A stretch of 26,129 nucleotides of DNA from Lachnospiraceae bacterium UBA3641 (GTDB lineage Bacteria; Bacillota; Clostridia; Lachnospirales; Lachnospiraceae), in contig DFKQ01000111.1 of NCBI GenBank assembly GCA_002373875.1, positions 1-26,129 of the forward strand, read 5' to 3'. Positions 15,855 through 24,169 of the stretch are shown here, piece after piece. Within the stretch, counting starts at the first letter, position 1; the number at the start of each line of letters is the position of its first letter. The notes beneath the pieces were generated by a model. That model searched no databases. It worked only from the letters and a program-made list of their open reading frames with translations, and had not been told where the DNA came from. The position numbers were made by a program, and so were the translations under genes.

Positions 15855-15859
15855 CATAG

Positions 15860-18190
15860 ATGAAGAAGAACCTCTTTAAAAAGATGCTCCGTGATCTGAG
15901 ATTCAATGCGGTGCAGTTTATTTCAATATTTATAATGTGCTTCCTTGCGCTCTTTATGCTGGCAGGCTTTGATGCCGATACCCAGGGACGATTAAGATCA
16001 ACGGACCGGTACTACAAGGAAACAGACTTCTTCGACCTCTCCCTTACCTCCGAGGGCTTCACAAGGGAAGATATCATCGAGCTTGAGAAGCTTACGGATG
16101 TCGTGAAGGCCGAGAGAAGAACCTCTCTTAAAGGTAAGGTCACCAATTGTGCCAATAAAAAGATCGAGCTTAATTTCCTTGAGGAAAATGATGTAAACAG
16201 GCTGTATGTTATCGAGGGCGAGCCGTTTATCCCCGGTAAAAGAGGTATCTGGATAGACAGACATTTTGCAAAAGCCTACAACCTGTCGGTAGGTGATGCG
16301 GTTGAGATCGATATAGACGGAAGAGGTATCACGGAACCTGTCGTCGGCATAGTTGATGAGCCCTCTCATGTTTATTTCGTGATCGATGAATCCTATGTCG
16401 ATACGAAGTACGGGGATTACTGCTATGCTTTTCTTGACGCATCCGAATATCCTTATGATAACATAGTGTTTGAGAATGTTATCATTGACATCGCAACTGT
16501 GGACAATCAGATGTTTCTTACAGATGATGACAAGAGGGCTCTTGCGGAGGCCAAGCTTTCGATACTTGACAGTATATCCAAGTCATCCATGAGCGTCATC
16601 CTTAAGAATGAGGAAAGCGGATATAGTACCCAACGGTCAGACTGTACTTTTAACAATACGATGAACAAGATATTTCCCACCATGTTCATCCTTTTGGCGC
16701 TCTTAAGTACGATCACTACAATGTCCAGGATTACCGCCAAGCAGCGTTTGGTCATCGGAACTCTTAAGGCCCTGGGCTTTAACAGGGCGACGGTCACCCG
16801 CCACTATATATCCTATACGATCGTGATATCCCTCGCAGGAAGCCTCCTCGGGCTTTTAGTCGGTCATTACCTGCTTGGAGACTGGCTGATATACGATTTC
16901 GGGTACTATTATTCGGTTCCGGACTGGCGGATGGAAATGTCGTATACGGTACCGCTGGTGCTTGTTTTCCTGGTTGTTTCAAGCGGGATCGCCAATTATT
17001 TATCCTGCCGGTCCCTGCTTGTACTGAATGCATCCGAAATATTGAAACCGGAGACTCCAAAGGCGGGAGGAGCCGGCTTTTTGGAGAAGACCTTTATATG
17101 GAAGCTTCTAAGCTTTGCCACCAGATGGAACTTAAGGGATATTAACATCAACCGTTTCAGATCGGTAATGGGTGTAGTCGGTGTGACCATATGCTCATCT
17201 GTGCTTATGGGAGCCTTCGGCTTCGATGAGATACTCAGTTCCCAGGTTGACTGGGTCTACAGCGATTTAAGGCCTGCCGAATATACCATTAATCTTTCCG
17301 GCAGCAGCGGTTATTCATGGGCCTACGATTACGCGAAAAAGTATAAGGGGCAGATGGTCATGGTAACGAATGCCGAGCTTATCAGCCGCACTGATAACAG
17401 GCTCTTTTCGGTAACGGTCGTCGATGAGGGGAACCTGTACAGGGTAGAGAACAGTGACAGGGAGTTCTTAAGTATACCTAAATACGGAGCCCTTGTAAGC
17501 CATAAGGCGGCGGAGGAATTGGACATCAGGAAGGGTGATAATGTTGATTTCCGTCTTCCTACGGAGAAGAAGATATTTACGGTACCAGTCATTGATTTCT
17601 GCGTATCTCCGGATGTACAGGGGATCATCATAAGCAGGAACTGCTTTGAGAAGCTGGGAGGGTATTTCGAACCCGGAACGGTGTATACGGATATGACTGT
17701 TCCGACATCATATGCAACCGACAGGAGTGAGGTCAGCGGAGTCCTGTCCAAGAAGGAATTGATACGTGCCTACGAAAGGACATCCGGCAGCATGAACGAA
17801 CTGGTCATAGTCGTCATAATAATCGGTATGATCGTGGGCTTTACCGGAATGTACAATACCGGTACGATGTCGTATATCGAGAAGACAAGGGATGTTGCCA
17901 CGCTGAAGGTGCTTGGGTTCCCCACCGGTAAGATAAGATGGATATTACAGCAGCAGAACCTTATACTGACAGGGCTTGGAACTTTAACAGGCATCCCGAT
18001 TGGATTATATTATATCGATATTCTGATAGATTCGATGGACCCCACATCTGAACTGATAGTGGACATGAGTTATATGCCCTATCTTAAGATGATCCTGTTT
18101 TCCTTTGGGTTATCTGTTTTGGTAAATGCCCTGATATCGTCAAGGGTTAAGAATATAGACATGGTTGAAGCATTAAAAGGAGTGGAATAA
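15860..18190 (+). CDS. ABC transporter permease with two FtsX domains
   Basis: A 776-residue permease of the ABC3 type. TM1 lies at about residues 17-38, followed by a large extracytoplasmic domain (about 40-265). The first FtsX block (about 270-395) includes TMSRITAKQRLVIGTLKALGF. A further TM near 430-450 (MGVVGVTICSSVLMGAFGF) leads into a second extracytoplasmic domain. The C-terminal FtsX block contains IEKTRDVATLKVLGFPTGKIRW and ends with ...VEALKGVE, the common family end. This eight-segment, two-FtsX layout is that of Gram-positive exporters of peptides or antimicrobials. There is only a weak ribosome site, so translation is probably coupled to the ATPase gene. The substrate is unknown. 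Confidence 0.92.
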   Translation: MKKNLFKKMLRDLRFNAVQFISIFIMCFLALFMLAGFDADTQGRLRSTDRYYKETDFFDLSLTSEGFTREDIIELEKLTDVVKAERRTSLKGKVTNCANKKIELNFLEENDVNRLYVIEGEPFIPGKRGIWIDRHFAKAYNLSVGDAVEIDIDGRGITEPVVGIVDEPSHVYFVIDESYVDTKYGDYCYAFLDASEYPYDNIVFENVIIDIATVDNQMFLTDDDKRALAEAKLSILDSISKSSMSVILKNEESGYSTQRSDCTFNNTMNKIFPTMFILLALLSTITTMSRITAKQRLVIGTLKALGFNRATVTRHYISYTIVISLAGSLLGLLVGHYLLGDWLIYDFGYYYSVPDWRMEMSYTVPLVLVFLVVSSGIANYLSCRSLLVLNASEILKPETPKAGGAGFLEKTFIWKLLSFATRWNLRDININRFRSVMGVVGVTICSSVLMGAFGFDEILSSQVDWVYSDLRPAEYTINLSGSSGYSWAYDYAKKYKGQMVMVTNAELISRTDNRLFSVTVVDEGNLYRVENSDREFLSIPKYGALVSHKAAEELDIRKGDNVDFRLPTEKKIFTVPVIDFCVSPDVQGIIISRNCFEKLGGYFEPGTVYTDMTVPTSYATDRSEVSGVLSKKELIRAYERTSGSMNELVIVVIIIGMIVGFTGMYNTGTMSYIEKTRDVATLKVLGFPTGKIRWILQQQNLILTGLGTLTGIPIGLYYIDILIDSMDPTSELIVDMSYMPYLKMILFSFGLSVLVNALISSRVKNIDMVEALKGVE

Positions 18191-18193
18191 GAA

Positions 18194-19684
18194 GTGAAAA
18201 AGGTAATTAAAACGATTGTGATCATTCTGGTAGTGTTGGGAGTTGCAGGCGGAGGACTCTATTATTCGATGATGCCTGAGGAGCTTGAAGTGGTGACGGC
18301 CGATCAGGGTCTGGTGGCCCCTAAGCTTAACATGACGGGAAATGTCGAGGGTAATGAAAAGATAACAATATACGCGGATGTAAGCGGAAGGGTAGATGAG
18401 CAGCATGTCAAGACGGGGCAACGGGTCAGTGAAGGGGATCTGCTCCTTACATATGTTGATGATACACAGCAGTATGCGGTGGACGTGGCTGAAACAAATA
18501 TCGAATACGATCAGAAGATGATCGATGCCATAAAGAGCAGCCGTGCATCCAATCAGAGCAAGGTCAATGCCGCAAATGCAAAGATCGCCCAGTGTGAATC
18601 GGTGTACGGAGTCTTGAAGCTCAATATCATGGCCTTTGATTCGGGAAAATATGCCCATGATTATGACAGAGAGAGGGAGAAGCAGGTTATTGAGAATGAT
18701 ATATTAAAGATGCAGAATGAAGTATCGGGTTACCAGTCAGAGCTTGCCAAGATAGAGGCTGAACTTAAAAAGTCGGAGCTGCTTGAATATACGGGAAATG
18801 TGGCAAGGCTTATTGAAGAATCCAAGAGGCTCCAGGACAGGATCGCCGAAACGAACTCGGCGATATCAAGAGGTCAACGCGATATAGTATGTCTCCCTAT
18901 CGAGGGGATGGATCCAAACACCTACAATCAGTATATACTTCTTCAGAATGATCTTGAAACCGTCACCAGGATGTGGAGTGAAGCCCGTACCGACAGGGAC
19001 ACTGCCCAGTCAATGATAAGGGCTTATGATGATATTCTTGGTAATGAGCAGAAGATGGCCCTTGATGAGCTCTCCCTTGCCCAGGCAAGGAATGAGCTTG
19101 AAGCGGCCGGCAACGGATGTCTGGCACCTTCGGACGGCGTAATAACCAAGTGCCTGGTGGGAGACGGTTCGACAGTGGAGAAGGGGAGTCCCGTTCTTGA
19201 AATGCAGAGGGCGGATGAGTACCGGGTTAAGCTCATGGTATCGAAATATGATATTTCATCCGTCAGGATCGGCCAGAATGCAAGCATCAGCATCGGGGAA
19301 ACAGAGTATAAGGGCAAGGTAGAGTCAGTGAGCCAGTACGCCGAGGCGGATTCATCCGGCAAGGCCAAGGCGGTGGTGTATGTCTCCCTGTTCACAACGG
19401 ATTCGCTTATAGTCGGTATGGAGGCAGATGTGGTGATAGATCTTGACACCTTGCAGGCTTCCGTGAGGGTGCCTAATGAATGTGTGTATGCCGATGATAA
19501 CGGAAGCTACGTATTTACGGTGGATAAGGACAGCAGGGTTAAGAAAAGCTACGTGATCACCGGGATCAAGGATGGCAGTTATACCGCGATCATGAGCGGA
19601 GTTGAAGGCGGAGCCCATATAGTATACGATCCGGCCGCCGGAGAGCATGAGGATGAGGAAATAAAGGAGATAATAAAAGGGTAG
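18194..19684 (+). CDS. Membrane-fusion (HlyD/MacA-like) efflux adaptor protein
   Basis: The third component of the exporter. It starts at GTG 18194, with AAAGGAG (18176-18182) 11 bp upstream. Residues about 5-26 are a hydrophobic anchor. Then come a biotinyl-lipoyl half-motif (VSGRVDEQHVKTGQRVSEGDLLLTYVDD), a long helical hairpin (about 95-305) rich in charged residues, the second lipoyl half (GCLAPSDGVITKCLVGDGSTVEKGSPVLEM), and a beta-barrel plus membrane-proximal part (VKLMVSKYDISSVRIGQNASI). In Gram-positives such adaptors work with FtsX-type ABC exporters without an outer membrane channel. The 496-residue length is normal given the long hairpin. It is followed after 3 bp by the membrane-protein gene. 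Confidence 0.91.
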   Translation: MKKVIKTIVIILVVLGVAGGGLYYSMMPEELEVVTADQGLVAPKLNMTGNVEGNEKITIYADVSGRVDEQHVKTGQRVSEGDLLLTYVDDTQQYAVDVAETNIEYDQKMIDAIKSSRASNQSKVNAANAKIAQCESVYGVLKLNIMAFDSGKYAHDYDREREKQVIENDILKMQNEVSGYQSELAKIEAELKKSELLEYTGNVARLIEESKRLQDRIAETNSAISRGQRDIVCLPIEGMDPNTYNQYILLQNDLETVTRMWSEARTDRDTAQSMIRAYDDILGNEQKMALDELSLAQARNELEAAGNGCLAPSDGVITKCLVGDGSTVEKGSPVLEMQRADEYRVKLMVSKYDISSVRIGQNASISIGETEYKGKVESVSQYAEADSSGKAKAVVYVSLFTTDSLIVGMEADVVIDLDTLQASVRVPNECVYADDNGSYVFTVDKDSRVKKSYVITGIKDGSYTAIMSGVEGGAHIVYDPAAGEHEDEEIKEIIKG

Positions 19685-19687
19685 GCA

Positions 19688-21259
19688 ATGAAATTCAAAG
19701 ACTTCGCTAAACAAAAGACGGCCGGGGTCCTTGGGCTGTTAGCCTTCGGAGGCATGATGTATATAATGAACCGTGCCGTGCCGAAGATCGCAGATGACTA
19801 TCCCTTTTCCTTTATATGGGACGGGAAGAACCACGGTAACCTGACACCCGGGAAAAAGAGATACAGAAGGGTCAGGAACATAAAGGATCTTGTGCGTTCA
19901 CAGGCTACCCACTATATGACATGGAGCGGCCGGATCATCGGAGAGAGCATGAATCAGGCCATCCTCATGAAGGATGATAAAAAGCTCTATGACATCTTAA
20001 ATACCGGCGTATCTGTTTTGTGGCTCCTCCTATGTGTTCGTGGAGGACGGGGAAGGAAAAGCCCGGCCGGGATGTCTCTCCCCCTGACGGCGCTGATGGG
20101 AGCGGGGTATTTTTTGTCAACTCCCCACCTTGCCGCCACGTCCCTGTGGACCACGGGAGCCATGAACTATTCCTGGCCGGGGATCTTTCAATATACCTAT
20201 CTTTTGCATTATGCCATGAAATACCGCGATCCTGAGTATACCGCCAATAAGGCTGTCATGGCTCTTTTGGGCTTTCTTGCCGGGTTTTCCAATGAGGCAG
20301 GGGGAGGTGCGGCTCTTGTGCTGTCCGCCGCGGCCACTTTAAGGTCCCATAAGCGGGGGGAGACTGCCGGCTTTATGCAGTGGGGGCTTGCAGCAGCCTT
20401 TGCAGGGTATGCCCTGCTTATGCTGGCTCCCGGCAATTTCAAACGCTATAAGTGGGAGATAGAGTATAGTGATGTTATTCCCGAGGATTTAAGTGACCCG
20501 GGAATAATTCCCGTGGAATATAACTATACCTCAGTGATGTTCAAGCATCATTTTAAGAACGGCTTTATGAAAACCTTAAGGGGTACCATTCCTATGCAGC
20601 TTCCGGTACTCTTTTATTTTCTCAACAATAAGGGTATGAACAGTGACACCACGAAATACATCCTTCTCCTTGAGGGGGCAGCCCTTCTGGTGCCCTCGGT
20701 GCTGATGTTCTCACCACAGTTCCCTGTCAGGGCAGCGTTTCTTTCGGGCCCCTTTGTCATGAGTGCCGCTGCAGCTTCGATCGAAGGAAGAGTTATAAAC
20801 AACCCGGCATCTTTGGTGGAAACCCTTAAGAAATTATCCTATACCGCCATTGGAGTGACCGCGGCTGTAAAATATGCGGCGGCTCTTATTACGGATTCGG
20901 ATTTATATATGCAGACAAAGGAGCAGGAAAGGATAATGCGCGATACATCCGAAAATGAGAGGGCCCTCATCCCAAGGGTCATGATCTCTCCCTTCTATTT
21001 GAGGATCGCCGGCGACCGTACCATCGATGAGTACATTAAATGGTATATAGATTATGAGGATTATCCGGATGGTCCATATAACAGGTCGGCAGCGGCTTAC
21101 TACGGAGCCGGGGAGGTGGTCGCCTATGAGCCTTGGGATCACCCCTATAAGAAAAAGGACAAGGCATCATTAATGGAACAGATATTGCGGCCGTTAAGGA
21201 GCCTTATCAGGCGATTCATCACCGGGGGATATCCCCTATATCAGAGGAGAAAAGAATAA
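19688..21259 (+). CDS. Polytopic membrane protein, GT-C / DUF6056-like, function unknown
   Basis: A 523-residue integral membrane protein. TM1 at about 10-30 is followed immediately by the acidic motif A-D36-D37-Y38-PFSF, and then HYMTWSGR at about 80. A first-loop Asp pair after TM1 and an aromatic-rich WSGR motif are features of GT-C-fold transferases and DUF6056/DUF3329-type proteins. Further hydrophobic segments occur near 108-120, 130-150, 165-180, 195-215 and 235-255, then around 300-380. The C-terminal 120 residues are soluble and rich in Tyr, Asp and Lys. I cannot assign an acceptor or donor sugar, and transferase activity is only a hypothesis. Its coupling with the exporter upstream (3 bp) and the synthetase downstream (adjacent, AGGAG 10 bp before the next ATG) suggests a role in building or attaching the same product. 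Confidence 0.72.
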   Translation: MKFKDFAKQKTAGVLGLLAFGGMMYIMNRAVPKIADDYPFSFIWDGKNHGNLTPGKKRYRRVRNIKDLVRSQATHYMTWSGRIIGESMNQAILMKDDKKLYDILNTGVSVLWLLLCVRGGRGRKSPAGMSLPLTALMGAGYFLSTPHLAATSLWTTGAMNYSWPGIFQYTYLLHYAMKYRDPEYTANKAVMALLGFLAGFSNEAGGGAALVLSAAATLRSHKRGETAGFMQWGLAAAFAGYALLMLAPGNFKRYKWEIEYSDVIPEDLSDPGIIPVEYNYTSVMFKHHFKNGFMKTLRGTIPMQLPVLFYFLNNKGMNSDTTKYILLLEGAALLVPSVLMFSPQFPVRAAFLSGPFVMSAAAASIEGRVINNPASLVETLKKLSYTAIGVTAAVKYAAALITDSDLYMQTKEQERIMRDTSENERALIPRVMISPFYLRIAGDRTIDEYIKWYIDYEDYPDGPYNRSAAAYYGAGEVVAYEPWDHPYKKKDKASLMEQILRPLRSLIRRFITGGYPLYQRRKE

Positions 21260-24169
21260 ATGCTCAATTTTCTGGAAAGTTTTTATTCACATGTTCAGAG
21301 TACGCCGGAGAGGGCAGCCGTGGTTGACCGTGGAGGAGCGCGGGCTACAAGCTACGCTGACCTTTCGGAAATGTCCGCGAGGTTTGCAACCTGGCTTTTG
21401 AAGCAGGAGGTAGGCCGGGAGAAGCTGGTGGCGATACGGGCTCCCAGGGGGCTTGATTTCATTATCTGTCGTTTGGCAACGATGATGGTGGGAGGTGCCT
21501 GGGTTGGTGTGGAAGAAATTATGGGAGCCGAAAGGATAGAGTACATCATAAAGGACAGCGGCGCGGTGATCACGATTACCGGGGAAGTCCTTCGGGAAGG
21601 CTTGAAGGAGGAACCTCTGCCGCCGGAGCAGTGGGCTGACCCGGACCCCCATGATATGGCCTTTATCTTCTATACATCGGGCAGTACGGGTAAGCCCAAA
21701 GGGGCAGTACAGGAATACGGGATATATCGCTATATCATGGACTCTACCCACCGTGCCATCGACAGATGGGATTTCCTCGATTACGCGAATGTGGCGCCGG
21801 AAACCTATATTGGCGGGATCGATCTGATGGTCGGGATACTTCAGGCCGGAAGCACGCTTCATATCATCCCGCTTGAGCTGGTCCGGGACCCGGCAGGACT
21901 GCTTAAATATTTTAAGGAGCAGCATGTCTCTGCCTCCTGTATGCCTCCTACTCTTATTAAGGTTTTGGAGAGCATAGGCGGAATGGATCTTAAGGTACTT
22001 CATGTTGCCGGAGAGATCGCGTCGGATCTTTATATTGACAGATTTTTGGTAAGGAATGCTTACGGACCCACGGAGATCGCATATCTCCCGTTTTTCTTCG
22101 ATATCGACAGACCCTACTCCGTAACGCCTATAGGAACGCCCGATAAAAACACTGAGGTGATCCTCATAAATGAAAACGGGGAAAAGGATGAGAAAGAGGG
22201 AATGCTGTGCATTCATCTCCCGTATTTTCGTGGCTATCTTCATGATAAGGAAAGATCAGAGCTCATCACCATAGACGGTAAGCCCTACTTCAAGACAGGG
22301 GACTACACAAGTCTTGATCCTGCCGGAAATTATACGATCCTGGGCCGCATGGATGACATGGTGAAGATAAACGGTAACCGTATAGAACCATCGGAGGTGG
22401 AGTCTGCCATAAAAAAGGTGCTTAATACCGACTTCGCGGCAGTAAAGGTCTGGGACAGGGGCACAAGCCAGTATCTGTGCGCCTACCATACCTGTGGGAA
22501 GGAGCTTAACGCGGCGCAAATGGCTGAAAAGCTTAAAGACTTTCTGCCCCTGTATATGATCCCCGCCTGCTACATCTCCCTTAACGAGATTCCTTTAAAC
22601 GATAACGGAAAGGTGAATAAAATGGTGCTTCCGCGTCCGGATGAAAGCGCACTTTTTACCCCCTATGCCCCGCCGGAAAGCGAGCTTCAGAGGAGGCTTT
22701 GTACGGCCTTTGCCGATGCGCTTAAGATCGACAGGGAAAGCTACGGGATCGATGACGACTTTTTCCTGCTGGGAGGGGATTCACTTGCGGCTGTCCGGGT
22801 AATCACTCAGGTGGAGCATAGTGACCTCACCGTGGCTATGATCTACAGGGAGCGCACGGTACGTATGATCGACCGGGCCCTTAAGAGCATTAAAGAGACG
22901 GTGAAGGATGATCCTGTCGGGAAGGAGTTTCCGCTTACCAATCAGCAACAATTTTTCGTGGATTGTGAGATGGAGCGATCCGGAAAAAATATCTCTAATC
23001 AGCCGCTGATGTTGAGCTTTTCGCCGGATATAGAAGAGAATAGGCTGGCGGAGGCTGTACGGAGTGTCTTCTTTTCCCATCCGGCGTTGCTTACGGTGAT
23101 CCGCAAAGAGGGAGAAAACTGGGTTCAGCGGATCGTATTGGAGAATAATACCGAGTTCACCGCGACTTTAGTTTCAGAGGAGGAGCTTAAGGAGGAGGAG
23201 AAAAAGCTGGTCCGGCCCTTCTTCCTTGATGGTACGCCCCTGTTTCGAAGGAGGCTTTACAGGACGGATAAGAGGGTCGTCCTTTTTCTGGATTTCCATC
23301 ATGTCATTTGCGACGGATATTCCCTTCGCATCGTGGGTGAGGATATCATCGAAGCCTACAGGGGCGGTAAGATCCCTGAGGATGCCTGGACACAGATCCT
23401 TGGCAGGAATACTGTGTACGGTAAAGCACAAAGGGAAGCGGACAGGAAATATTTTGAGCTTGGTTACGGGGATAAGTATGACGGGGACCGGTATGACCAG
23501 ATTCCGGTCTTTGATCAGATAGAAGATGGACATGGCGGGGAGGAAGAGATATACCCCTTCGCTTTTGAGACAGAGGAGGTATGGAAGGCTGCACAGCGTA
23601 TGAAGCTTTCCGTGAATGCATTTTATATCCTCGTGACTTCTTTAAGCCTTATGTCATATAACAATACGGAAAACGTCGTGTTTTTATGGACCTTTAACGG
23701 CAGATCCGAGATAAAGGCGTTAAGGACCGTGGGATTACTGCTTCGGGACTATCCCGTCTCTCTCTCACTGGACGAAGCGGATACATTAAGGGCTGCAGCT
23801 TCATCCATCAACAGGCAGATAAAGGAGGATATCATACACGGCAGCCTGACTCCTTTCATTGATTTAAGCAGGGGAGATTTGCTCGACTTTTTATATCAGA
23901 GTGACCTTTTGGAAATCTGTGATTATGAGGAACTCATCGGTATCGACACTCCAGGGGGTCTGGAGGAGACTGCGATAGAACCCATAGAGCTTCAGCTCTT
24001 TGAGGATGAAGAGGGTTCCAGACTGCATATCCAGTATGACGAAGGACTCTACAGGAGGGAAAGCATGAAACGATTTGCGGGAATCTTTGAATCCATCTGC
24101 CTTAAGCTCATTAAGGCCGGAAGCGGAGAACTGAATATAAAGAATATTGTAAAGGAAATAGGATCATGA
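21260..24169 (+). CDS. Stand-alone nonribosomal peptide synthetase module, adenylation-carrier-condensation
   Basis: A 969-residue enzyme with the order adenylation, peptidyl carrier, condensation. Adenylation motifs: Y138-TSGSTGKPKG, Y268-GPTE, Y343-FKTGD, LGRMDDMVKINGNRIEP and catalytic Lys451 in NDNGKVNK. The carrier site is LGGDS, with Ser508 as phosphopantetheine attachment. The condensation domain (about 545-960) has the active-site HHxxxDG motif at His680-His681-VIC-Asp685-Gly686 and a VGLLLRDYPV core motif. There is no thioesterase, reductase, epimerase or tailoring domain. The enzyme should load a carboxylate as a thioester and pass it, through the terminal condensation domain, to a free amine or hydroxyl. 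The substrate pocket lacks an obvious Asp in the A4 region (EY-T-Y183-IGG alignment is uncertain), so a non-alpha-amino acid is possible. It needs a phosphopantetheinyl transferase encoded elsewhere. The MATE gene overlaps by 4 bp. Confidence 0.92.
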   Translation: MLNFLESFYSHVQSTPERAAVVDRGGARATSYADLSEMSARFATWLLKQEVGREKLVAIRAPRGLDFIICRLATMMVGGAWVGVEEIMGAERIEYIIKDSGAVITITGEVLREGLKEEPLPPEQWADPDPHDMAFIFYTSGSTGKPKGAVQEYGIYRYIMDSTHRAIDRWDFLDYANVAPETYIGGIDLMVGILQAGSTLHIIPLELVRDPAGLLKYFKEQHVSASCMPPTLIKVLESIGGMDLKVLHVAGEIASDLYIDRFLVRNAYGPTEIAYLPFFFDIDRPYSVTPIGTPDKNTEVILINENGEKDEKEGMLCIHLPYFRGYLHDKERSELITIDGKPYFKTGDYTSLDPAGNYTILGRMDDMVKINGNRIEPSEVESAIKKVLNTDFAAVKVWDRGTSQYLCAYHTCGKELNAAQMAEKLKDFLPLYMIPACYISLNEIPLNDNGKVNKMVLPRPDESALFTPYAPPESELQRRLCTAFADALKIDRESYGIDDDFFLLGGDSLAAVRVITQVEHSDLTVAMIYRERTVRMIDRALKSIKETVKDDPVGKEFPLTNQQQFFVDCEMERSGKNISNQPLMLSFSPDIEENRLAEAVRSVFFSHPALLTVIRKEGENWVQRIVLENNTEFTATLVSEEELKEEEKKLVRPFFLDGTPLFRRRLYRTDKRVVLFLDFHHVICDGYSLRIVGEDIIEAYRGGKIPEDAWTQILGRNTVYGKAQREADRKYFELGYGDKYDGDRYDQIPVFDQIEDGHGGEEEIYPFAFETEEVWKAAQRMKLSVNAFYILVTSLSLMSYNNTENVVFLWTFNGRSEIKALRTVGLLLRDYPVSLSLDEADTLRAAASSINRQIKEDIIHGSLTPFIDLSRGDLLDFLYQSDLLEICDYEELIGIDTPGGLEETAIEPIELQLFEDEEGSRLHIQYDEGLYRRESMKRFAGIFESICLKLIKAGSGELNIKNIVKEIGS

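Noticed and set aside
21287..22243. Long minus-strand open frame over the adenylation domain
   Set aside because: It is a shadow of the clear adenylation-domain frame, with no promoter or ribosome site and no recognisable motif.
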